64,000 nucleotides of DNA from Fragum whitleyi (taxonomy: Eukaryota > Mollusca > Bivalvia > Cardiida > Cardiidae). Location of the stretch: positions 57,865,020 to 57,929,019 of the forward strand of contig OX411548.1 of assembly GCA_948146395.1 (NCBI GenBank), written 5' to 3'. This document shows, one piece after another, positions 47,973-58,635 of this stretch. Position 1 is the stretch's first letter. The number at the start of each line of letters is the position of its first letter. The notes under the pieces are model-generated. The model saw only the letters and a program-made list of their open reading frames with translations. It was not told the DNA's origin and did no database searches. A program made the position numbers and the translations under genes.

Positions 47973-48325
47973 AATGAATGAATGAATAGTGTTTTATGGC
48001 CCGTCGACAACTAGGGTCATGTTGGGCGCAAACAATTTTAAGAAATAGATTACTCTAGTAAACGGATATATTAAAACTAAACAAAACAATTGTAAACAAA
48101 TCATGGTAAAAAGATTAATACAATAAGTTTAAATGGTAAAAATGTAAATAAGCACTGTTAAGCCTAAAAAGAAATCACGATCAAAAGATCATTCAAAATA
48201 ACTTTAAAAATTCACATAATCGCTTTTAAGTCTAAGAATAATTTAAATGGATAAATCTAACTGTAAAACTTAAGGAAAACTATTAATTTTGAAAAAAAGG
48301 AGAAAACGGTCAATATAACCTAAAA
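47973..48325 (-). other. LINE 3' UTR and (ATTC)n tail
   Basis: AT-rich with no ORF. It ends, in the LINE sense, GGGCCATAAAACACTATTC followed by ATTC repeats. The terminal words resemble the 3' end of the two SINE copies (GGCGTTAAACTCCATTC with CAAT repeats). Confidence 0.8.
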
Positions 48326-51300
48326 TTAGATTTTGTTATATAAATTTATTGATTTCAGAAAGTCAAATATAAATTCTAATTTTACAGACTCGAACAGCTG
48401 CCTCATACTATCAACTTTAAAATATTTGTTTCTAATGAAAGAAAAATCTATACAATCTATAAAGATATGTTTGACAGTAAGAGGAGCGTTACATGGAATA
48501 CACATTGGCATCTCCTCTCCTTTTAAGAGGTAGGAGTGCGTTAAATGAGTGTGACCAATGCGTAAGCGAGTCAGAATTAGTTCTTCGCGACGGTTTGACC
48601 TGTAACCAGGTAACCAATCGCCAAGATTCGGTCGAACAGAAAATAATTTGTTATTCTGGTTCGCAGGATCAGACCAACAGTTCCTCCAGACATCACGAAT
48701 AAAACAATGAAGAAGGGGTTTAAAATCAGTAAAAGGTACTTCAAAGGGTAAAACTTCAAGTGATAATGCATCCTTGGCAGCTTTATCTGCCTCCTCATTA
48801 CCACGAATGCCAATATGGCTTGGAAGCCAACAGAAAACGAGATCAACATCATTGAGCTTAGATATTTTATCAAGTATCCTAACGATAAGGGGATTGTCAG
48901 TTTTTTTCGTGCTCAATCGCTTGCATGCTTGACATAGAGTCAGTAAAAATTATGTAGCGAGAGAGACGTTCTGCGATCATATGATCGAGTGCGAGATCAA
49001 TGGCCTTAAGCTCGGCTGAAAAAAAGAAGAGTTATTGGGAAGGCGGAATTGATATTTTTCGCCATCTAAAATAGTGGCTGAAGCAACTTTTTCGCCATCT
49101 TTTGAACCGTCAGTGTATATTTCTTCATAAGATGTGTAATTTTCTTTGACTTCCAAGAACTTTGTTTTAAAAATAGATGGATCTGTTGTATCCTTTTTGC
49201 TTGAAGCAAGATCATAAAGAAACGTGGGACTTTTATATGTCCACAAAGGAACATCAGGAACAATATGTTCTGCCACGTCCTCTAGGTCAAAATCTAGAGA
49301 GCTTACATCAGCTTCACAGCGCAAACTAAAAGGAAGAATTGGGTTCTTTTTCTTTTCAAAAGCCTGTCTATATTTAGGTTCAAAAACAACTTTATGAGTA
49401 GGATTGTCGGGATTTGATTTAAGTTTTAAATAATATTGCATGGAGAGCCTTTTCCTGCGTAAATTTAGGGAAGGTTCATTTGCTTCTGTATAAAGACTGT
49501 TAACTGGTGACGTTCTAAATGCGCCCAATGCCAAACGCAATCCTTGATTATGAATAGTATCAAGTTTACGAAGGTATGAAGGGCGTGCAGAACCATAAAC
49601 AACACAGCCATAGTCTAGCTTTGATCTAACAAGTGCCCTATAAAGGCGCAACAGAACCTTTTTATCGGCTCCCCAATCCATACTGGATACAACACTTAAA
49701 AGATTAAGTGCCTTTTGGCATTTATTTTTCAAATTGTCAATATGTGGAATAAACGACAGTTTACAATCAAAAAGGAGTCCTAAGAACTTATATTCCTTAA
49801 CAACTTCAATTGGCACTCCGTCCAACTTTAATTCTGGATCGGAGTGCATTTTCCTTGAATGACAAAAATGCATACATTTAGTTTTTGTCTTTGAAAATTT
49901 GAAGCCGTTTTGATTGGACCATTTTGAAAGATTGTTTAAAACTTGCTGCAACTGTCTTTCAATTGTATACATGTGTTTTGATCTGTAACAGATGCAGAAG
50001 TCATCAACGTATAGAAAACATTCCACACCAGGGCAAACGGTTTTTACTATGTTGTTTATTTTGACACTAATTAGTGTCACCGATAAAATACTTCCCTGGG
50101 GGACACCCATTTCTTGTTCATGAGGATCAGATAAAGTATCACCAACACGGACTCTAAACTGTCGTTCATCCAAAAAAGCTGAGATGAAAAAGGCAAGGCG
50201 ACCTCGAATACCGAAATCATAGAGGTCGTTCATAATTCCATACTTCCAAGTGGTGTCATAAGCACTTTCAAGATCGAAAAAGACAGAAACAACGTGTTCC
50301 TTCCTTATAAAGGCTTCTCGAATAAATGTCTCGAAGCGAACAAGATGATCAAGAGTGCTTCTCTGTTTACGGAAGCCACTTTGGACTTGAGTAATAAGGT
50401 GGTTCTTTTCAAGAAACCAGACAAGACGATCATTTACCATTCTTTCCATGGTCTTGCAAATACAACTAGTTAAAGCAATAGGGCGATAATTAGATGGATT
50501 TGTGGAATCTTTACCTGGTTTAGGTATTGGAATAACGATAGCTTCCCGCCAAGAGGCTGGAATGCTTCCCGTTGTCCATACCTGATTATAAATTGCAAGT
50601 AAGCAATGAAGGGAACGATACGGCAAACGTTTGAGGAACTGATAATGAATAGCATCTGATCCGACAGCAGTGTCGTGACACTTTTTTAAAGCTTTTTTCA
50701 ATTCCTTAACGGAAAAGTCTCTATTATATTGTTCCAGATTTTTGGAACTAAAATTAAGTTTAGACTTTTCTTTTACACTTTGAAACTTCTGAAACGTAGT
50801 TGAATAATTAGTAGAGGAAGATTTCTTGGCAAAAGTGTCTGCCAAGACATTAGCAATGTCATGTTTTGAAGAAGCTGTGTTATCGTCATCTGTTTTAAGA
50901 TGACCAACATTAAGTGATGTATTCTTCCCACTAATTTTACGTATCATGTCCCAAGTCTTTTTGACAGATGATCTAGAATTTAATCCGGATACATACTGTC
51001 TCCAAGACGAACGCTTACTTTGTTTTATAGTACGACGTGCTTTAGCACGTGCAATTTTAAATTTGTAAAGATTTTCCTTTGAAGGCCTTAAGCCAAATGC
51101 TCTTAGAGCACGTTTCCTCTCGGCTATAACCTTTTTGCAGTCATCATTAAACCATGGCTTATTTGGATTCTTGGGGTCAGGCGATGTTTGTGGAATACAT
51201 TTTTCTGCAGCAGAATAAAGTAAAGATGTAAACAAGTCTGCAGAATTTTCACAGTCATCAAAGGCTTCTGGATTTATAGACTGTTCGCAGGTGGTTTTAA

Positions 51301-52069
51301 ACAGTTCCCAATTAGCCTTATGGAGTTTCGAACGCCTAGGGCGCTCCTGAACAGATGGTCCTAATTCGGAGATCTGAATAGGGAAATGGTCACTACTATG
51401 AAGGTCGGACAAAACTTTCCATGAAAAATCTGGAAAAATTTCAGGACTGCAAATAGTCAAATCCAATGAAGAATAATGTCCAGTTGCAGGATGAAGATAA
51501 GTTTTAGATTTATCATTCAGTATAACAAGATCATGCCTAGTTACAAAATCCTCAACAGAACGACCCTTGTCGTCTGTATTGGAGCATCCCCATAACTTAT
51601 GGTGAGAATTGAAATCTCCCATAAGTATAAAAGGTTTAGGTAGCTGATCGACTAGATGATCAAGTTTTCTGCCATCAACAGGGGAACTTGGAGGAAGATA
51701 AACAGAACAGAGTGTAATAGTTTTATTGAAAGAGACACTTACAGCTACTGCTTGCAAAGAAGTATCTAAATTGACATGACGGTGAGGGATATTATTATTT
51801 ACAATAATTCCCACACCACCAGACGCTTTCTCGCGATCTGTAAAGTTAGTAAAATAGCAAGAATGATACTTTAAAGAAAACTTATCTGTGTCTTTTAAAA
51901 ACGTTTCTTGTAAACATACTGCAACTGGTTTTTGTCTGCTTACTAGGAGATTAAGTTCTTCAAAATTTGCCTTGATGCTGCGACAATTCCATTGTATAAT
52001 GTTGTTCGCCATTATGAGATTGGTTGTGAGTATGAGACCATACATTGATGGAAGTATGAAATTATTCAT
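48326..52069 (-). CDS. LINE ORF2: endonuclease, reverse transcriptase, RNase H (two frame breaks)
   Basis: Needed for target-primed reverse transcription. The first 1030 codons (52069-48977) are open. Start may be 52069 or, more likely, MANNIIQWN at 52012. The APE endonuclease has IIQWN, QETF (residues 54-57), MGDFNSHHKLWG, SLDLT and SDHFPI, all expected catalytic blocks. The RT has IPIPKPGKDSTNPSNYRPIA (near residue 513), SAYDTTW and FLYVDDF (near 687). RNase H starts IYTDGSKDG near residue 986. After a lost base in an A7 run (49019-49025) the frame continues through SAELKAIDLALDH and FTDSMSS. After a gained base in an A/T7 run (48901-48907) it continues through WLPSHIGIRGNEEADKAAK. The C-terminal finger CIPCNAPLTVKHIFIDC lies at about 48480. 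All RNase H acidic residues are kept. Confidence 0.92.
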
Positions 52070-52106
52070 TTTACTGCAGTTAAGTTAATTTTGTTGACAC
52101 CTTGCC

Positions 52107-53431
52107 TTATTGCATCGTGGTGTGCTGGATTCGAGGAAGGGGGATAGGAGGTTTTGGAGTTGAATCTTCAGATTCTTCCTCCATTTCTTCCTCCTCCAAT
52201 TCGCCGAAGCGATTGCTAGTCTCCACTGAGGGAGGATTAGCTTTTTCTAACTGTATGCGGGCCTTCCGTTGGCGGGGAGTCTCGCTTTTCTCTTTAGTAA
52301 CATCTTTTGGTGTAGTTGATTTAGTTTTTTTAACATTTTTGTCCTGATGTGCTTGTAAAACAGACCCGTTATTTACAGAGGTAGCTGGAATGGGATTTGC
52401 AGAAGATGAAGCTTCCTTTTCAGTTTCTTTCCCAAGAGGTTTTGGGGCTGATGTTTGTGCAGCTAAAGCTTGATTTATTAGATGTTTTGCCTGAGGAAAT
52501 AACTCCGTTATAATTTTCAAAAGTCGCTCACAGGAACTACATTGACCTGGTTTTGCTTTTTCCTCAGGGGCAGGTTTAGCTTTACTTGCATAACTACCCT
52601 CACTTCCATTACCCTGGCCATGTCTGGACTCAACAATTCTCTTTGCCTCAAAAAAAAAGGAACAGACTGTTTAAATTTCACATCTAATATTTCTTTCTGC
52701 AAAAGAAATTTAGCGCATTGCCTAGAATTAGCTGCATGTCCCTGTCCACAATTAGCACATTTTAAATCATTATTACAATCTTCCTCGTAATGTTCATCTT
52801 CAGGCCCACAGTAAGAACACTTCCTGCAAACCTTATTTTTACTACAATTGTTCTCATGATGTCCGAATCTCTGACAATTAAAACACCGTAAAGGGTTTGG
52901 TACAAACACATCAACCTTCACAATTTGATATCCTATTCTAATTTCTTTTGGAAGCACTGGGTCATTAAAGGTCAAAATGTAAGTGTTTGTCTTGATAGTA
53001 TTTCCATCCTTTTTAAATTCAATTCTTTTTACTTCAGTAACTCCCAGTGGTTTCAGATTATCTTTGATCTCATATAAAGGGCATTTTGACAGGTCTCTGC
53101 ATCTAATAACACCTTTAGACGTATTCAGTCTCTCATGGGCGTAAACTTTCACCTTTTGGTTGAAGAACTTTGTAGTTTTTAATAAATTCTGAGCCTGTTG
53201 TTTTTTAGTGACTTCAATCAGCAAAGTTTCATTTTTTAGAGTTTTGACAGATTTGGGTGTTCCAATGATGGCATTTAGCTGCTTTTCAATAACAAATGGA
53301 GACAAGTCAGAGATCGGACTATCCGGGTCTAAACTTTCGACAACGAGGAATTTAGCAAATGATTGATTAATTGGGGCTTCATCTTCCGAATCGGAGTCCC
53401 AGGTACGCTTGGTTTTTTTGTAGGTTGCCAT
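52107..53431 (-). CDS. LINE ORF1: gag-like zinc-knuckle protein (one frame break)
   Basis: Nucleic-acid-binding ORF1, with ATG at 53431 (MATYKKTKRTW). The N-terminal ~165 residues precede three knuckles: CFNCQRFGHHENNC (C-x2-C-x4-H-x4-C), CSYCGPEDEHYEEDC and CANCGQGHAANSRQC. The frame breaks at a nine-base A run (52650-52658; one base short). Reading across it, the second part continues GGC-rich with CSSCERLLKIITELFPQ and an acidic, Ser/Pro-rich C-terminus to the stop at 52107. Without the indel it would be about 441 residues. It ends 37 bases before the first possible ORF2 start, a normal spacing for two-ORF LINEs. Confidence 0.88.
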
Positions 53432-54025
53432 GTTATTTTCTTGACTTCATCGGCGATGCTCCAAACCACCCGCCCTCGGAGTCCTACAAGGGTACACCTA
53501 ACCTGGGGAATTCCATCTCAGGAGAGGTGCAGGGGATACATCGCCGATATACTCGTAGCAAAATGGCTAGATCAAGCAAAAATACGCTGATGAATAATTC
53601 AACCAAGCATGAAATAGACATCAGACAGTAAAATTGTCGATCAAACACCACATTTACCCGATTGGCCCATGAGCCACCGCCTTCTAAGGCGTTAGTGAAA
53701 ACGTCACTTAATGATAACGGTGGTTCAGGAAAACAATTAAAAAGCAAGTCTTTTGTTAAAAAACGCCCCAGGGCAAGGCATGACCAGCCGATTGACCGGG
53801 TCGGGCCCGCCCGACCTCCCGTTTATCCCAACTCAGGGCCAAAGTGGTGTGTTGCAAAAACAGGGCCTAGCCAATCCCTGAGTTCACTCAACCACCAGGA
53901 TCCCGTCATCAGGCATTACGGGTCGCAGCCCACGGCAAACAGGCAGGTCCATTTGTTTGGGGTCATACCATGTACTACATGGACAGCAGCCGACTATTTC
54001 TATTCCCCCGCCCAGCTGGGGGCCC
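53432..54025 (-). promoter_or_regulatory. LINE 5' UTR with presumed internal promoter
   Basis: 594 bases, markedly richer in G+C than the surroundings, starting on the sense strand with GGGCCCCCAGCTGGGCGGGG. LINEs of this kind carry an internal pol II promoter in the 5' UTR. I see no specific element that proves it. An antisense ORF here (53662-54063) is not supported as a gene. Confidence 0.6.
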
Positions 54026-54082
54026 GGACGCCGGACGACGGTCACCGTACGACGCACGACTGACGACGGACGCCGGACATTG
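54026..54082 (-). repeat. Outer repeat, continuation beyond the LINE
   Basis: GGACGCCGGACGACGGTCAC, GACGACGGACGCCGGACATT and similar words continue the GGACGCC run broken at 47972. Joining 47972 to 54038 would restore an uninterrupted repeat. Confidence 0.7.
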
Positions 54083-54908
54083 TACGACCATGTCGGAGAT
54101 TTAATGTTTATTGAAAACCATTAATCTTTATGTATATATGCAAATTCGTCATATCTTTTCAAGCTACTACAGATAAGACATTTTGGTCCCCATATCACCA
54201 ACTGACAATATTGTGAGGGTAACAGACCGGTTCCTTGAAAAAATAAAAAAAACGACATAGCAATTGTTTCATAATCAGACTTTTGTCATATAGTTTGTTT
54301 ATAAGAAAAGGTATCTGACTATTTACTAAAATCAAACACTAGCAGCAGTCAGTACATTGTGTTTTCCTGTTAGCTGGCAAACAACTTGCATTCATCATTT
54401 TTTCGTTTTCCTGGTTGTTCTTCCCGTAATTTTCAAATCGTAAGTATAAATCTATGAAGATTTAATGGTTGAAATCATTAGAAAATAAAATATTTATTAT
54501 ATCAATTAATATTGTTGACAAGTGAAATTTGAAACCGAGATAAGCTTGACCAAACAACTAAATATCTAAGCATAGCTGATTATTTTTCCCTTTGCTTAAA
54601 TCACTTATATCTGAAAATGCACATGTGTTGTAAGCGAGATCTCATTTTCACGGGGTTGATGTCCTTATAATCGGAGCCACCGTGTAGTACTTCCGCACCA
54701 CATGTGACTCCGAATTTTCAGATGTAAACATTTGATCTTTGCAATGGAAAATGGGGTCGAGATTTCTTCATCTTTCGATGACGTATGTTGTCTCGATTCA
54801 CTCTGGGACGGTTTTACTTTTTGTCGGTATAATACAGAAATGCCTGCGTTTTATGTTCTCTTTCATCATATTCTGTCTTGAATTTACAGAGCATACATAA
54901 TCTTGGTG
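54083..54908. other. Non-coding, nothing recognised
   Basis: AT-rich spacer with no supported gene. Confidence 0.4.
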
Positions 54909-54909
54909 A

Positions 54910-54944
<35 letters not shown>

Positions 54945-54974
54945 AATAAAACTACTACTTCTGATAAAAATATA

Positions 54975-55018
<44 letters not shown>

Positions 55019-55060
55019 TAATAATAACAATATGAATAATTATTATAATAATTGATTAAA
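54909..55060 (+). repeat. (AAT)n microsatellite
   Basis: Interrupted AAT/AATGAT trinucleotide repeat, longest pure block about 54972-55013. Confidence 0.9.
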
Positions 55061-55962
55061 ATGTAAATCAAAATAAAATCCTTACTTAAAGAAGGTAACC
55101 CATTACGCTTTGATCATACAAATACATTGAGGAACTTAATTTTAATGATGGCTTCTATAACACAATGAGGTAATTATCATGTTCAAAACTGCTTTTTTAA
55201 ATATGACAAAATTTCGATGGCTGTTGGTTGTTTTATGAACAGTAGTTGTAACTCAGGAAATTCACGCGATTTGCGATGAATGACTAAATGGCTATTTTGC
55301 ATGCCGACGTCAAACGTCAAATTTCGGAAAATCTGCCCTTCTCAAACCGAAATACCATTTCTTAAATGCTTTTGGAAATAAACGTCTTTGCAGGGATTTC
55401 AAATGAAACATGGTTAAATGCACGGAGGAAAAACGTCATAATACTTTAGATCGCCATACGACAAGCCGTTGTAAATTAATTTTTGTCTCGGGCCAAACCA
55501 TGTCCAAACTCTTGCACAACTTTAACGCTACTCACTCATTTATGGATAGAGCAAGATAAGACTGACGCGTAAAAATAACGTTCGTTCAGCATGGCGAATA
55601 ACGTTTCACCGATATTTGGGATATTTCTCTCTTACCGAAACTTCCCAAATTGACAAATTGAATCCCTGGATGACGTTAAATCTCTGAAAAAAGATGTGAA
55701 ACAAATCTGAGAGGCAAAACTTGCTATAGCAAGATATTCTTGACGTAACGATCTTTGTCGTCATCATTGCAAACCAATCAGAAAATTAGTAATTCTTTTT
55801 AAAGTCTGAAAAAAAGGTGTATGAACTTCGCCTTTGTCGATTTATTCCACATACGTAAATGGTATTATTGTCGAGTTAAAATTTGTTTCAATGGGAAAGA
55901 ACTTATTTTGAAGTGTATATAATGATTTATAATTATGCTAATTTAATTGAATATGAATGTTT
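55061..55962. other. Non-coding, nothing recognised
   Basis: No gene or repeat is supported. Confidence 0.4.
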
Positions 55963-56084
55963 CTTTAATGCTTTTTGGTTGTTTGTCGGGAAATAACGAT
56001 AGATTATCACTTGATAATCTCACCGAAAAAACATTGAAATTATCAAAAATTTATACCCTGCTTTTGTGCATTTCACACTATACG
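55963..56084 (+). repeat. Hairpin repeat family 1, truncated copy
   Basis: CTTTAATGCTTTTTGGTTG, AAATAACGATAGATTATCAC and TATACCCTGCTTTTGTGCAT match the first ~120 bp of the family. The rest, including the palindrome, is absent. Confidence 0.75.
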
Positions 56085-56289
56085 TTTTAATTCGCGTTTT
56101 TATACATTGATTTTATCACGTAAACCTGGCTCCATCGTGCCTTTTTTAATAATCGTGATATTTTCGGTAATGAATTACCGATTATCATACCGAGAACGCA
56201 ATTATTATCAAATGGTGCTTGTGAGAATGATGATGTACTGTATTTCATTTTAGTATTTATTCTTTTTTTTCGTATTCTATTTTTACATT

Positions 56290-56640
56290 TAAGATTATAT
56301 GCGTTTCGGCTGATAACGTTCTTATGTAATTTGACGTCAGCGAAATTTTGAAGATTTAGGAACAGTTTATTGCTTAGTGCTAAACTGCCTTTCAATGCGC
56401 CTTAAAAATTTTCAAAGAACCATTGTGCTTTAAACAGCAAGCTAAGGGGGTACGGGGAGATGCAAGGAGCCCAACTGTCAAAATATAGGTATAGAAAAGG
56501 TAGTCAATTTTGATAGTTTTTGAAATGAAGAATGCAACTTAGTTATAACCTGTTAAGATGTTAAGGTAATATATAGTTGTGGATGTTTCTTTTCGAGTTA
56601 GGTATAATACTTCCAATTGCTGTTATTTCACATTTTAAAT
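56290..56640 (+). repeat. Dispersed repeat E, copy 1
   Basis: Collinear with 61978-62310 in the same orientation. Shared words: GGCTGATAACGTTCT, AAACTGCCTTTCAATGCGCC, CATTGTGCTTTAAAC, CAAGCTAAGGGG, TTTGAAATGAAGAATGCAA and GAGTTAGGTATAAT. It is diverged and non-coding. Confidence 0.65.
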
Positions 56641-56907
56641 GAGTTTCTATTTGAATCTTCACCGTTTACTTACGTTCGAATGTCTATCTCTGTCTAGCCA
56701 TACAATTAACATATGGGTTACTTAAAAAGTCAATATATTTTACTTTCATGGGACTCCAGGTGGAAGAATATTATTTGGTAGAGAATATTCAATATCAAAG
56801 TACTTCTTACTAAAAGTGCATGTTTTTTTCTTTAAAAAAGATCATGTATTATTATTGCATGAAACATTTTTCTGGAGTTCTGTCCCACCTTTATACCTTA
56901 TAACGAT

Positions 56908-58374
56908 CAGGGGCCTCTTTCAAGAAAGGTCCTACAATTGAACTTTGGTCGTATCGCAATCGTACGATGAAAACTGGCTTTCAAGGAACTTTTTTGGCTT
57001 TCAAGAAAGGCGTCGTATCGTGAAATCTAAAATAAAATCTTCGAAACCTTTAGGCCAGTCGTAAATTTTACGATTTCGTCCCTATGAGCCTAACTTTTCT
57101 CGGATTCCTTTCTTGTTCTCACGGAGGATAGAATGATTATTTGGCTATGCACATGTCAAATTTCTAAGTACAATATGGTGTAACAATCGAGATATAATGA
57201 AAACAATTGGTGCACCATCATTTCGATATTTGATTTTACTCTATGATAATCGTATAATACGATCGTCGCATAATGTTTACATAGTGGCACTTAGCTGTTT
57301 ATTTACCGTAAGAATCGACCCTTTTATGATCATGACTGAAAACATTATGCAATAAAGATTCCTGTGTTACATATTTCAAGTACTACATAAATAAAAAAGG
57401 AAAGTTCCACAGCCTATGGTCAAAACCATACAATTCTCAATTAATTGGAGGATTTCTTATTAACAACAACATCAACAACAAAACAAAACCGCTACAATCA
57501 ATAAAATCTTTTTTTCTCATTTAAACAGATGAACTGAGTAATTAATCACACAAATACAATTGAACGGCAATACTTAGGCAGATGAACCATGTCTTATCTA
57601 CATGTAACTGTTGTAGACCACGAGCACTGCACTATAATCGTTTGTCAGAGTCATCGGTAATTTTGTATGTAAGCGATTGAATATAATATCCATCTTTAGT
57701 TCGTTTCAATATCATCCATCTAAAGTTCGTTCCAATAAATTCCATCTAGACACAGAACTATACAGATTTGAAGAATTCCATACAAAAATACAAAGAAGAA
57801 AAATGGATGAGCCATTTATTATCTTTCTTATTTGACAATGTTGATTCTTATACATTCAAATACTCCACCAGAAAACAACCAACCGAACAAACAGCAATGA
57901 TAATTAAATACAATCATGACAATGTCATACATCGAAAACTTGGTGCAGATAATCATTAGAGTATGTTTTCTCATTGAAAAGGGTATCGACAGTGTAAGCT
58001 TAAATAACTATGCAATAATGAGAACTTGCATATCTTGACAAAGATATTCAGATATGGATAAGAAATGTGTAGTTCGACGAATTTATTTTAAAACAATCGA
58101 TAAATATTTATCAATTTGCAAGGCTATTCTTCGGTCAGTTTGCTGATTTACCCTTGTATTGTAAAAAGCGGACAATTTACCCGCGTAAGTGGATATCATA
58201 TATATGATCAGCACGTGCAGATGTGAAAGATCAACTCTACGATAATTGTATGCGGTCGTATAGTCTGCGATTTTCAACGATATTTTTGTGAAAGCCGTTT
58301 ACAACCGTCTAAAATATTATAGTACGATGTTTATAAGATAAATCGTACGATATTTTTCTTTAAAGAGGCCACTG
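56908..58374. mobile_element. Putative DNA-transposon remnant with 20-bp TIRs
   Basis: The left end CAGGGGCCTCTTTCAAGAAA (56908) and the reverse complement of the right end, CAGTGGCCTCTTTAAAGAAA (58374), agree at 18 of 20 positions. ATCGTACGAT words follow near both ends. The 1467-bp span has no transposase ORF. Ends of the form CAGxGG are seen in hAT elements, but I find no matching 8-bp target duplication, so class is open. Confidence 0.5.
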
Positions 58375-58506
58375 GTCATACTTTGTGATGGTTCAAAATA
58401 AATCGTTATAATTGTTTATCAAATCCACAGGGTTAAGTCTACAAACATGTCACTTCGAGCCTATAAGGCCTCTTTTTCGAGATTGATTTTCATATCGATA
58501 ACATAC

Positions 58507-58635
58507 CTTCGGATAGATGATTTGATGAGTATTTTCAAGTTCATTGACTATATAATCAAGATTAGACGTTAATGTGGGTGGAATTGCTTTGACAGACAGA
58601 GCCTGTCTAATTGGAATTAGGAACGCAGTAGCCAT
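58507..58635 (-). CDS. Possible first coding exon of a host gene
   Basis: On the minus strand an ATG in good context (CAAAATGGCT) opens a 43-codon frame, MATAFLIPIRQALSV ... THQIIYPK. It ends exactly at a codon boundary before GTATGT, a strong splice donor (AAG|GTATGT). About 45 bases upstream is AACTTCCGG, an ETS-type site common in TATA-less housekeeping promoters, and an ATTGG (inverted CCAAT) lies further up. I do not recognise the protein. No second exon was identified downstream, where a transposon remnant occupies 56908-58374. It could be a chance combination. Confidence 0.4.

Larger units (their letters stand above)
47973..54025 (-). mobile_element. Nearly complete I/Nimb-like LINE (6.05 kb)
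   Basis: Minus-strand non-LTR retrotransposon: 5' UTR of about 594 bases (53432-54025), ORF1 (52107-53431), ORF2 (48326-52069), 3' UTR of about 353 bases and a short (ATTC)3 tail at 47973-47984. A direct repeat GGACGCCGGACG (47961-47972 and 54026-54037) fits a target-site duplication, though the target itself is GGACGCC-rich. An APE-type endonuclease, RT and C-terminal RNase H together with a zinc-knuckle ORF1 point to the I superfamily. The Nimb clade is my guess from molluscan examples. Three homopolymer indels are its only visible coding lesions. Confidence 0.92.

Noticed and set aside
53662..54063. 133-codon plus-strand ORF
   Set aside because: It lies antisense in the LINE 5' UTR and crosses the target-site duplication. 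No protein resemblance.
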